This document shows, one piece after another, positions 1 through 8,114 of a stretch of DNA of 64,000 nucleotides. Source of the stretch: Singulisphaera sp. GP187 (GTDB lineage Bacteria; Planctomycetota; Phycisphaerae; Phycisphaerales; SM1A02); NCBI GenBank assembly GCA_945871915.1, contig CAMBXO010000006.1, positions 62,001 to 126,000 of the forward strand. The letters are read 5' to 3'. Every line of letters begins with the position of its first letter. Position 1 is the first letter of the stretch. The notes beneath the pieces were generated by a model, which made no database searches, was not told where the DNA came from, and saw only the letters and a list, made by a program, of their open reading frames with translations. Made by a program: the position numbers and the translations under genes.

Positions 1-146
1 TGTTCACCTGCATGTTCGCCATGAGTCGTATTGCCGGGTGGGCCGGTCACTGCCTTGAACAACTCGAAGGCAATCGGCTCATTCGCCCTGGTGCGGCCTA
101 CATCGGGCCTCACGCGCAGCCGTACATCGATATCGCCAACCGTTGA
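1..146 (+). CDS. gltA: Citrate synthase, C-terminal end (5' part outside window)
   Basis: The frame running from base 3 to a TGA at 144-146 encodes 47 residues matching the extreme C-terminus of citrate synthase, the TCA-cycle enzyme that condenses acetyl-CoA with oxaloacetate. Visible family hallmarks are the segment RIAGWAGHCLEQ and the closing NRLIRPGAAYIGP, which correspond to the conserved 'RxxGW..H..EQ...RLIRP...Y.G' tail. Only the last part of the gene is in the window, so the catalytic His and Asp cannot be inspected. It converges on the MBL hydrolase gene, whose stop codon lies 42 bases further on. The assignment rests on recognising the tail; a 2-methylcitrate synthase would look the same here. 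Confidence 0.82.
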   Translation, partial: FTCMFAMSRIAGWAGHCLEQLEGNRLIRPGAAYIGPHAQPYIDIANR

Positions 147-188
147 TCCTGAACTCTCGCGTCCACTCGTCCGGAAGTGGATGGAGAA

Positions 189-920
189 TCAAATCGTGAT
201 CACCTCGCCTTGCATAAGGCGAGGGATGGTTGTGGTGGATGGATCAAACCCATCGGGCATGTGGATGAGTCGCATGCGAGACCGGATCGATTCAGGCAGA
301 GCATTCAAAGGCTCGATCGGCGTGTGCGTGGGCGGCGGACTGGTCTCATGCACAATCAGCGTTGCACCCACTTCAAGCCAATGAATCAGGTCCGGATCAA
401 ATGGAGTGTCGGAACTCCACGCTAAAACTTTTCCAGCATGTTGAAAGCGGAGCGCAATCGTTGGAACCGAGTGATCGGTCGGTCGACAACGAACGCTGAT
501 GCCTGCAATGTGGGCCTCCCGATCTGGATCCAACAGATGCACTTCGAAATAATCCTTCAAGACCGCCTTGCCACCTTGGTCCATGGCAGGAGCCAGTCGC
601 TCCCAGAGCCGATTGGCCACCGGCTTCCAGCAATGCAGCCGAGGCAGGGGCGTGCCGTGATTGCGATGCAGCAACCAGCGGGCGAATCCAATGCTTTCCA
701 GTCCATTGCAATGGTCACCATGAAGGTGCGTCACGATCAAATCTTGCAGTGACGGGATGCTTAACTTCCAGCCGCTTTGGTCGCTTGCGCATTGAAGCGC
801 GCGGTGGATTGAATCAGGGCAATCGACCAGCACCTGCCCCTTGGAGCCTTCAACAACACAGCAGGATCCGAAGAGCTTTGTGCTGAACGCGTCGCCTGTA
901 CCGACAACGAGCATCCGCAT
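189..920 (-). CDS. MBL-fold metallo-hydrolase, RNase Z-like
   Basis: A 243-residue cytoplasmic protein of the metallo-beta-lactamase superfamily. The metal-binding signature THLHGDH lies at residues 64-70. Further likely ligands are H150 (in TDHS), D171 (in SSDTPFD) and H191 or H220. The N-terminus GTGDAFSTKLFGSC resembles RNase Z/arylsulfatase-like members, which open with a G(T/S)G-x(n)-S motif. Its length is shorter than canonical RNase Z (about 300 residues) and no clear flexible arm is visible, so tRNA 3' processing is only one possibility; phosphodiesterase or other hydrolase activity is equally open. It converges on citrate synthase and is divergent from the barrel operon. The ATG at 920 is supported by a TACGAT box six bases upstream. 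Confidence 0.8.
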   Translation of the reverse strand: MRMLVVGTGDAFSTKLFGSCCVVEGSKGQVLVDCPDSIHRALQCASDQSGWKLSIPSLQDLIVTHLHGDHCNGLESIGFARWLLHRNHGTPLPRLHCWKPVANRLWERLAPAMDQGGKAVLKDYFEVHLLDPDREAHIAGISVRCRPTDHSVPTIALRFQHAGKVLAWSSDTPFDPDLIHWLEVGATLIVHETSPPPTHTPIEPLNALPESIRSRMRLIHMPDGFDPSTTTIPRLMQGEVITI

Positions 921-926
921 AGGGCG

Positions 927-932
927 ATCGTA
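927..932 (-). promoter_or_regulatory. -10-like TACGAT box, leaderless start of the MBL gene
   Basis: On the minus strand TACGAT is followed by six bases and then the ATG at 920. If transcription starts about 7 bases after the hexamer, the mRNA would begin at or next to the start codon. Confidence 0.4.
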
Positions 933-1026
933 ACAAAGCGAGAGACAAGCATGTGCAACACGCTCAAGACTCCGGGTTTCCTAGTCGCTGGACATTCCGT
1001 GTTGTCCAAATGCTGGATCGTCGGTC

Positions 1027-1055
1027 TTGCTCAAACGCCGGGTTGCGGCAATACT
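1027..1055 (+). promoter_or_regulatory. Candidate promoter of the barrel/FecR/cyclase operon
   Basis: TTGCTC at 1027-1032 and AATACT at 1050-1055 are separated by exactly 17 bases, a sigma70-like arrangement. The predicted transcription start (about 1062) is only a few bases before the ATG at 1066, so the mRNA would be almost leaderless. This is a motif match only. Confidence 0.35.
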
Positions 1056-1065
1056 TGATTCGTCG

Positions 1066-2544
1066 ATGCGGCCAGTGCTCCTCATCAGCGTTCTCGTTGC
1101 TTTCTCCATGTGGGAATCGGTCGCGTACGCGCAGAACGCATCGGTTGTTGCGCAGAATCTTCAACGCCAACTCAATGTCGAAGATGCGGAGTATCGCCAG
1201 GCATTTTTTGCAGCGACTCCCATTGCCGATCGCGTCCTTTTCGATGCTGGAGGAACCTATCGATTCGGTTTTAGTTTGATTGATAACGCTCGAAGTCAGG
1301 AGCAGTTGCTCTACACCAATGATCTGCGATTGTTCCTGCGAGCCGAACTGGATGGCGGCTTTCGATTCTTCGGTCGCCTTCGATTTCTGTACAACGATTG
1401 GGATTACACCGGTACGCTGGGTCTTGGTCCAGATCCTCGTGAAGACGGATGGCAGTGGCCCGTAGGGGAAATCTATTGGGGCGAGTTTGATCTGGGTGGG
1501 TACAACGAAAGCAAGCGAGGGCAGCGACCCACGGATTTCAATATTGTGGTTCGGGGCGGACGGAACTATGTGATCTGGGCTCAAGGCCTCGTTCTGAGCA
1601 ACTATGTCTATGCCGGTGAACTTGAAGTGACGATTGGCGACTTGGTGGCCACAGGTGTGGTGGCGCAGTCGGCTGGTTATGACACGGTTGACTGGGATAC
1701 TTCGCGACCGGGTTACGACACGGATACCTCGCGTCTTTTCTCCGGCGGCAAGGTGGAATGGCGAGGCATCACAGGTCATCGACCCTATGCCTACTACTTA
1801 TGGCAAAACGATCAGAACGGAGGCCAGCAGGCAACGACTCCGGTTCCAACCACCTTCCGTTACAACAGCGGATATGTGGGGCTTGGATCCGTGGGAAACA
1901 TCGGTCCAGATATCGTCTATCGATCGGAGTTTGCGTATGAGTACGGGACAACGCTGAGCGATCCACTGGATCCACTGAATCCTCCATCACTTTCGCGGCC
2001 TCAGGTCACCGACGACATCAGTGCGGCCGCAGGCGTTGTTGGATTGACTTGGATTGCGCGAGATGCCGGTGACACGCGCGCCGACTTTCAGGCACTCGTG
2101 GGAACTGGCTCATCGGAGCGCCTCGACAGCGGTACCACCTTTGGAGGTATCAACCCCGGCAAGACGGACCACAGTTTCAATTCGCTTGGATACATCAACA
2201 CGGGCTTGGCGGTGGCACCTGAACCTGCCAACCTTTTCTGCCCATCGCTTGGACTCAGTTCGAATCTGCTTCCCACCTCTGACCTGTTGAGTGAATTGAG
2301 ACTGGGCATGACGGGGTATCTCTTTATGAAAGTCCAGAATGACGCACCGCTGAGCATTCTGACCATGCCCGGCGGCAGCAACTTTGTCGGCGGCGAAATC
2401 GACTGGACGCTGGACTGGCGTGTTTCGAGCGACATCAACTTCAATTTTCGCTATGGCATCTTTCTGCCCAACTCGTCGGTGTTCTTTCCTGGCGACGGCG
2501 GCCCACGGGATTTCATTTATGCGGGGGTGACCTATGCGTTCTAA
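1066..2544 (+). CDS. Outer-membrane beta-barrel protein (porin/alginate-export-like)
   Basis: A 492-residue exported protein. Residues 1-22 form a signal peptide ending in AYA, so I choose the ATG at 1066 over an upstream TTG at 1027. The mature part is rich in alternating aromatic and polar strands (for example RLFLRAELDGGFRFFGRLRF and WTLDWRVSSDINFNFRYGIF) and ends in an aromatic residue (VTYAF), as expected for an outer-membrane barrel inserted by BAM. Overall it resembles the AlgE-like/alginate-export or porin class; I cannot name a substrate. It is the first gene of a rightward operon; its 3' end overlaps the start of the lipoprotein gene by 11 bases, and the FecR and CHASE2 genes follow. 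A role as the outer-membrane part of an envelope-sensing or secretion device is inference from context. Confidence 0.7.
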   Translation: MRPVLLISVLVAFSMWESVAYAQNASVVAQNLQRQLNVEDAEYRQAFFAATPIADRVLFDAGGTYRFGFSLIDNARSQEQLLYTNDLRLFLRAELDGGFRFFGRLRFLYNDWDYTGTLGLGPDPREDGWQWPVGEIYWGEFDLGGYNESKRGQRPTDFNIVVRGGRNYVIWAQGLVLSNYVYAGELEVTIGDLVATGVVAQSAGYDTVDWDTSRPGYDTDTSRLFSGGKVEWRGITGHRPYAYYLWQNDQNGGQQATTPVPTTFRYNSGYVGLGSVGNIGPDIVYRSEFAYEYGTTLSDPLDPLNPPSLSRPQVTDDISAAAGVVGLTWIARDAGDTRADFQALVGTGSSERLDSGTTFGGINPGKTDHSFNSLGYINTGLAVAPEPANLFCPSLGLSSNLLPTSDLLSELRLGMTGYLFMKVQNDAPLSILTMPGGSNFVGGEIDWTLDWRVSSDINFNFRYGIFLPNSSVFFPGDGGPRDFIYAGVTYAF

Positions 2545-3274
2545 GTTCGCTACGGTGATCCTGCTTGGCATACTGTTGTGCAGTTGCAAGCCCTATGTCC
2601 TTAGCAACTCGGCGGTCGAGCAGTTTCCTCAAGCGGATCAGGAAATCGATTTCCTTGGCGCAGTGGAAAAAATGCAGGCGGTGACGAACAATGATGCGAT
2701 CCACGGCTTTCTTCTTCTGGCCGATGGAACTGATCCCTTCACCGACTATCCGCAACGATTGAGTGAAGCGAAGAAGCGGCAATGGGTGCAGTCTGATTTT
2801 GGGAAACCCGCCAATGAAGCAGCGAAGGTTGGGTGGATGGCCACGGCGGGGTGTCGTGTGATGCATGTTCAGGGTGGATTGACCATGCGTCTGTTTGGTC
2901 CCATGCCTCGCTACGCGACGAAAGAACTTGTCTTTATGGAGATCTTGCCGCTGCGAACAGAAAACCAAATTCTGACTGGCGGCGAGTTTGTGGACTATCT
3001 CAATCGACTTGATCGGATTGCGGGTAAGAACAGACGAGCGCAAAGCGGAACGCCGCTTGGCATGCCCGCAGGCGAGTCGGCCGCTATGCCGGGAAACGAG
3101 GCGGCGATTCAAGAGGGAACGCTGCCGGAACAGGGACCCCGTGAGGGTGGGAGCCAGCCAGCGCCAGAATCTGGTGGGCAAGGGGCGTCGCAGCCCTCGG
3201 TCCCCGGTTCAACACCTTCTACCGTGCCCGGCACACTTACGCCGCCGCCGCGGACCGTGCCACCAGCGTCCTAG
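2534..3274 (+). CDS. Putative lipoprotein with Pro/Gly/Ser-rich tail
   Basis: A 246-residue protein of unrecognised family. The N-terminus MRSKFATVILLGILLCSC is a lipoprotein-type signal peptide, with C18 (or C16) the probable lipidated cysteine. Residues about 25-160 form a compact domain with conserved-looking Trp, Gly and Cys (C107); residues about 175-246 are low-complexity Pro/Gly/Ser/Glu, typical of a flexible periplasmic linker. The start overlaps the upstream barrel gene by 11 bases, implying translational coupling and co-function. It is followed, after 117 bases, by the first FecR-domain gene. The function is unknown; attachment to the barrel or to the FecR proteins is a guess from operon position. 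Confidence 0.65.
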   Translation: MRSKFATVILLGILLCSCKPYVLSNSAVEQFPQADQEIDFLGAVEKMQAVTNNDAIHGFLLLADGTDPFTDYPQRLSEAKKRQWVQSDFGKPANEAAKVGWMATAGCRVMHVQGGLTMRLFGPMPRYATKELVFMEILPLRTENQILTGGEFVDYLNRLDRIAGKNRRAQSGTPLGMPAGESAAMPGNEAAIQEGTLPEQGPREGGSQPAPESGGQGASQPSVPGSTPSTVPGTLTPPPRTVPPAS

Positions 3275-3391
3275 AACGGATCGACAGATGGTGAAAATTG
3301 GATTGAGATGAAGAATCCGGATGCGATTGCTCGTAATTAGATCTGAGAGTGCATGGAGCTTGCTGCCCATGCCGGGCAGAATGCGTTGTCG

Positions 3392-5443
3392 ATGAACAAG
3401 AAAGACATGAAACGAACCATCTATTGGCATCTCGTGCTTGGGGTGCTGTGCATGCCGATTCGCAATGTGCGGGCGGATGATGCGGTGGCACCGCCAATGG
3501 ATGCGGTTGCACCGAGTGCGACTGCGGATGCGACGCAGGCTTTGCAAGCCATCGTTATGGATGTGTACGGCAAAGCTCGTTGGCGGCCGTCGACCAATGC
3601 TCCGTGGCGGGATGCCAAAGTCAACGATCTTGTTGATCCGGGGACTGAGATTCGAACCGGGCTCAAGAGTCGCTTGACGCTCCGCGTTGGGCGGAATGCA
3701 ACGGTGCTGGTGGATTCGGGAACTTCATTTGAATTACCCGAAATCATGGAGGAGGGAAGCACGCTTCGTACAACGGCCACGGTGCGCTCGGGTCGCGTGG
3801 ATTTCAAAGTGGATAAGGTTGGATTTGCAAATGACTTCAAGGTTGTAACGCCGCAGACCACACTCGCCGTCCGCGGAACGGGCTTTAGCCTGACGACTGG
3901 ACCGCTTCAAGGTTTTGAAGTGACCGGCGCCCGCACCAATGCGATTCATGCGATCGAATTGAACTATGTCGGGCAGAATCTTGCCTACTTTGTAAGTCAG
4001 CAGGGCCAGAGCACTTCACGACAACAGGACCCGGTTCAGAATGCATGGGTGAGCACGATTGGTCCGCCACCGCTGGTCGGAACTCTGGTGAACAACGAGC
4101 AACTTCAACAGCAGGTGGCGCAGGGAACCGCAGGCAATGCCCCCACCAATCCGCAGCAGTTTCAGCAGATTGCCGCGGCCGAGTCCAACGGGGCGGGCGG
4201 CAATGCTCTGATTGTTGCCGCGCAGGATCCCAGTGTTTCAGATGAATTCCTGACATTCGCCGACGACGCCACCAATGGATCCGATGCGGTTCCGTCGGAC
4301 TTGCTCGGAAGCTTGCCAGCTGGATCGTTTCTCAAACGAGGACTTGCCTATGTGCGGCATGAAGTACCGCATGCGGTCAGCGATGCACTCAAGACGCAGG
4401 TCGCGGCCGCAGCATGGCTGAAGGATTCAGAGGAACTTAGCGCCATGTGGACGGACAACGATTCTGCGTTGCGGGACTTTGTGGAATCGTTCGATGTGAC
4501 ATCGAACATCGACAACAAGTGCGAGGGCATCATCGATCAGGGCTCGGTGCAGACGCCCGACAAGATCGCCGAACAGATTGCCGACTGGGAAACAGCCAGA
4601 GGAAGACACCTCTTTACGACGAGTCCGATCGGACAGAACAAATTGTCGCAATTTGGAGGCAACAAGAATTCGGATGGCGGAATCTTGCAAGCCCTGCAAC
4701 ATGCAAGGGAATGGAGCCTTGAGGACAGGACCTCCGCACTCGACCTGGCTGCGGGGATTGATGCGGCATTGGTTCCCGGCGGAGACTCTATCGACGTGCC
4801 ATTCACGGACCTTCGCAGCATTGCCGAGGATTGGGGCGTGGATGCCTCGAATGGCATGGGTCCGTCACAGGGAAGTGCCTTGTCTCTTTCCATGACGATG
4901 AATGAATCCGTTCAGACGGCCTGGGATGATGTGGTGAAATTAGTCCTGACCTCGTCTGACTTTTCGCAGGTTGGAAATCTGCACAAGGCCGTCTCGTTGT
5001 CTTTGAGCAAGATCCAGAACAATGTGATCGAACTCGTAGGTCGTGAGGTTCCGCTCGGCGCCGGGGATCTGGTTTATGAATATGCAATCGATGCTGCGGC
5101 CGCTGGAACGCCAGCCAGCACGCAAGCTCAAATCGAAGTGGCGCAACTGGGGGCGCAAGCCACAGCAGCTGCTTCGCTCGCATTGAGTAAGTCGCTTGAA
5201 GCGTTGGAGGCCTCGAGCAATGCACGAATGATGGGGCAAAAGGTGTTCTTCGAAGCTGCTGCGGTGGGGCACTTAAAACAGGCAGCACAAATCGCTGGTG
5301 ACTGCCAAGCAGAGACGGCCGCCATTCTTGGGAACGCCAATGAGATTTCTAGGATTTATCTCGACACGCACGGGCAAGCCCGAAATGCCGGGAGATTGCC
5401 TCCGCAATTCAATTCGGGTCGTTCATTGGATGATGGAAAATGA
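3392..5443 (+). CDS. FecR-domain exported protein 1
   Basis: About 683 residues counting from the ATG at 3392; ATGs at 3407 (signal peptide starting MKRTIYWHLVLGV) and 3353 are alternatives. After the signal peptide comes a FecR domain (roughly residues 40-165), recognisable from the paired motifs 'GTEIRTGLKSRLTLRVG' and 'VVTPQTTLAVRGTGF', which typify the anti-sigma/sensor FecR fold. The remaining 450 residues are helical and Ala/Gln/Ser-rich, and end in a module beginning MMGQKVFFEAAAVGH (about residues 613-655) that is repeated twice in the downstream paralogue. Classical FecR proteins have an inner-membrane helix and partner a FecI sigma factor; neither is seen here, so the protein is probably periplasmic. 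It overlaps the next gene by ATGA. Association with the CHASE2 cyclase is inferred. Confidence 0.75.
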   Translation: MNKKDMKRTIYWHLVLGVLCMPIRNVRADDAVAPPMDAVAPSATADATQALQAIVMDVYGKARWRPSTNAPWRDAKVNDLVDPGTEIRTGLKSRLTLRVGRNATVLVDSGTSFELPEIMEEGSTLRTTATVRSGRVDFKVDKVGFANDFKVVTPQTTLAVRGTGFSLTTGPLQGFEVTGARTNAIHAIELNYVGQNLAYFVSQQGQSTSRQQDPVQNAWVSTIGPPPLVGTLVNNEQLQQQVAQGTAGNAPTNPQQFQQIAAAESNGAGGNALIVAAQDPSVSDEFLTFADDATNGSDAVPSDLLGSLPAGSFLKRGLAYVRHEVPHAVSDALKTQVAAAAWLKDSEELSAMWTDNDSALRDFVESFDVTSNIDNKCEGIIDQGSVQTPDKIAEQIADWETARGRHLFTTSPIGQNKLSQFGGNKNSDGGILQALQHAREWSLEDRTSALDLAAGIDAALVPGGDSIDVPFTDLRSIAEDWGVDASNGMGPSQGSALSLSMTMNESVQTAWDDVVKLVLTSSDFSQVGNLHKAVSLSLSKIQNNVIELVGREVPLGAGDLVYEYAIDAAAAGTPASTQAQIEVAQLGAQATAAASLALSKSLEALEASSNARMMGQKVFFEAAAVGHLKQAAQIAGDCQAETAAILGNANEISRIYLDTHGQARNAGRLPPQFNSGRSLDDGK

Positions 5444-8031
5444 AAACGAGGTTTACCATGGGTTGTGTAAGAAGTATTCGTTTCGCCGGTTGGTCATTTG
5501 TCGCCGGCCTGATGGCGTTGTCGGTGGGCGTGGTTGCCCACGCGAATGGGGCCACCGAAACAGGAAGTGGTGCAACAACCCTCCAAGCCATCATCCTTGA
5601 AGTGAATGGACGTGTGCGTTGGCGAGAGAGTGAGCGGGCGGCGTGGCACGATGCCAAGATGAATGATCTTCTGAATGCGGGTGCAGAAATCCGAACGGGT
5701 CTGAAGAGTCGGGCCGGACTTCGAATCGGCAAGAACGCGACCGTGTTGGTGGACGCAGGCACAACCTTTCAATTGCCACAGATCGTGCAAGAGGGAGCCA
5801 CGTTACGAACGCTCGCTGGCGTGAAGTCGGGTCGCGTCGACTTTAAGGTGGACAAAGTGGGATTTGCCAATGACTTTAAGGTGATCACTCCGCAAACCAC
5901 GCTCAGTGTTCGAGGCACTGGCTTTGGTGTGACCAGTGGATCCCTGACCGGATCTCAGGTGGTGGGTGCGCAGACCAACGAAATCAATGCCATTGAACTG
6001 AAATACCTTGCAAGCAATCTTCAGTACTTCATGTCGGGCGGTTCAAAGAGCGATTCGAATCAAAAGGATCCGGTGCACAATGCATGGCTCAGCACGCTTG
6101 GCCCTCCGCAGTTAGCGGGAACGGTGGTCTCTTCAGAACAATTAGAGCAGGCCGCGGCGCAGGGAGTGGTCGGCAATGCGCCCACGAACCCGCAGCAACT
6201 CCAGCAGCAAGCGGCGGCTCAGTCCAACAGCCAAGTCACAGACCAATCGCCCCTGGCGGGCCTTCTTCGTCTCGAATCTGCTGATGCGGATCAAGCGAGG
6301 GATCATTCCAGTCTCACGCTCGTTCATGCAGGGGATGGAGACAGCGCGGCGGATGACGCAAACGAATCGGGCATGAGTCGAGAAAGCGATCTGAACGCTG
6401 CGTTACTTATTGGAGCATCGCTGGAGACTCAATGGGGTACCGTTTTAAATCCGGGTGATCAAGCAACGATGACGGAGTTGTCTACGTCATCGGATACAGA
6501 TAACAACACGATGTCCGATCTGCATGACGATATGAATGCCGCCATTACAGTTGACAACGATGTGGGGGTCGCCGATGCCTTGACTGCTATGGGGGACATC
6601 GATGACGCATGGCAGGAAGGGCTTGTGGCGCAAGTGAGCGACATCGTTGAATCCATTCAGGGTCTGCAAAGTGATCTGTCAGCAGCGCTCACGGTCTCCG
6701 AAGCGTCCGATGAGAGTTACAACGCGTTGCTCGATACGGCGACAACCAAAGTCAACCTTGCAGAATCCACAGCATCGTCCTTGAGTGGTCTACAAGCTTC
6801 GATTCAGAGTTATCAATCTGCCGTGCAATCGATTGTGGCATCAGGAATGGGTGGTGCGGGCGCCGCTGCACAGTTGGCGAGGTCAGTCGAAATTCTGAAC
6901 ACAGCTGTGGCAAGAATTGCGGCAGCTGTCTCGGCAACGGATGCGGCCGTGGCCAAACTGGCACTGGCTCGCTCGATGGGCGAACGCGTGTTGCTTTCCG
7001 CCGTGATTGCCGCCAATGCAAGAGGCCTGGAGATTCATGGTGAGGCGGCGACGATTCAAACCGCAATCCTTGCCAATGTGCAGGCCATTGAAGCGGCTCG
7101 ATTTGGTGCGTTCTTTGCGGCTTCTGCAGCAGCGGTCATTGCGCTTGAAGAAGAATCCACCACCGCAGCAGACTCATTTGATCCTGTTGCCGCTGACGCA
7201 CAGGCCTACCGCGATCAGGCAGATGTGCTTGGAGGGGTGGATGGAGAGTCAGGACAGATTGGCGTGGTGGTCGATCTTGAAGCCAATATGAATACATTTT
7301 GGACCACCGTTGGCCAAGGGGGATTCTCCCCAAAGGTTCGCATGGAAGCCCTCCAAGATCAAAGCGATACGGATCGTGCAGCTGCGGCCACCATGCTGAG
7401 TGATCTGAATGATTCGATTGGTTTAAATGACTCCAGCGGTGCGGGATTGTTCCTGGGAGACCTTGTCGCGCTGAATGCTGTTTGGAATGATCCAGACGAA
7501 GGGCTTATGGTTGAGGTGAATGGAATCAACGGTGAAGTGCAGGGCCACTTGGCATCCGTGAATGCAGCCTTCTCAACCGCCACCAATTCCAGAAGTGACT
7601 TCAATGGATTCTTGTCCGCAGCAACGGCTCGGCGGGATATCGCACAGGCATCCGCCTCGCGTATGAATTTTATCACCTCTCAGATGGGGGCGTTCCAGAT
7701 TCGGTATACCGAGTTGGTCGCACAGGGGCGAGGTGGGGAGACGGCGGCGGTGCAATTGCAGAACGCCATCACTGCACTTGACGGCGTAGCAGGTCAAGTG
7801 CAGGCAGGGATTGATGCAAGCATTGCGGCAGCTGATGCCGTGGCAACCGCCACCACGTACGGGCAAAAAGTATTCTTCGCCGCCGCATCCGATGCTCACG
7901 CTCGTGCGGCCACAACGGCGGCTGAGGCAGCGGGTCTTCAAGCGAGTATTGCGGCCAATGCAGCGGCGATTGCAACCGATACGGCAACCGGGCAGACAAA
8001 TTTCGACAACGCCTTTGGCACTGGCCCCTAA
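5440..8031 (+). CDS. FecR-domain exported protein 2 (paralogue of the preceding gene)
   Basis: An 863-residue tandem paralogue of the preceding FecR protein. A signal peptide occupies about residues 1-35 (ending VAHAN). The FecR domain spans about residues 45-170, with 'GAEIRTGLKSRAGLRIG' and 'VITPQTTLSVRGTGF'. Both paralogues then carry the segment 'GNAPTNPQQ', so the homology extends beyond FecR. The long C-terminal region is Ala-rich, helical and internally duplicated: two copies of a module starting near M513 (SMGERVLLSA) and Y807 (TYGQKVFFAA) match the single copy in paralogue 1. The start codon overlaps the upstream stop (ATGA). Together with the CHASE2-cyclase that follows, it probably forms a periplasmic sensing assembly. 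The ligand is unknown. Confidence 0.75.
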   Translation: MKTRFTMGCVRSIRFAGWSFVAGLMALSVGVVAHANGATETGSGATTLQAIILEVNGRVRWRESERAAWHDAKMNDLLNAGAEIRTGLKSRAGLRIGKNATVLVDAGTTFQLPQIVQEGATLRTLAGVKSGRVDFKVDKVGFANDFKVITPQTTLSVRGTGFGVTSGSLTGSQVVGAQTNEINAIELKYLASNLQYFMSGGSKSDSNQKDPVHNAWLSTLGPPQLAGTVVSSEQLEQAAAQGVVGNAPTNPQQLQQQAAAQSNSQVTDQSPLAGLLRLESADADQARDHSSLTLVHAGDGDSAADDANESGMSRESDLNAALLIGASLETQWGTVLNPGDQATMTELSTSSDTDNNTMSDLHDDMNAAITVDNDVGVADALTAMGDIDDAWQEGLVAQVSDIVESIQGLQSDLSAALTVSEASDESYNALLDTATTKVNLAESTASSLSGLQASIQSYQSAVQSIVASGMGGAGAAAQLARSVEILNTAVARIAAAVSATDAAVAKLALARSMGERVLLSAVIAANARGLEIHGEAATIQTAILANVQAIEAARFGAFFAASAAAVIALEEESTTAADSFDPVAADAQAYRDQADVLGGVDGESGQIGVVVDLEANMNTFWTTVGQGGFSPKVRMEALQDQSDTDRAAAATMLSDLNDSIGLNDSSGAGLFLGDLVALNAVWNDPDEGLMVEVNGINGEVQGHLASVNAAFSTATNSRSDFNGFLSAATARRDIAQASASRMNFITSQMGAFQIRYTELVAQGRGGETAAVQLQNAITALDGVAGQVQAGIDASIAAADAVATATTYGQKVFFAAASDAHARAATTAAEAAGLQASIAANAAAIATDTATGQTNFDNAFGTGP

Positions 8032-8114
8032 CTGAATTCGGTAACGGTCGCCCCACTGGCTTCCGTGAACTGCGCCACACTTGCCGTGGAGTTTCGGTAC
8101 AACTCACCGCGTCC

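Noticed and set aside
31-384. A 117-codon plus-strand frame at the window start
   Set aside because: It conflicts with the citrate synthase tail in another frame and overlaps the MBL gene. The product is not protein-like.
964-1779. A 271-codon minus-strand frame opposite the barrel gene
   Set aside because: The barrel has a signal peptide and a C-terminal aromatic signature; the opposite frame has neither domain nor start signal.
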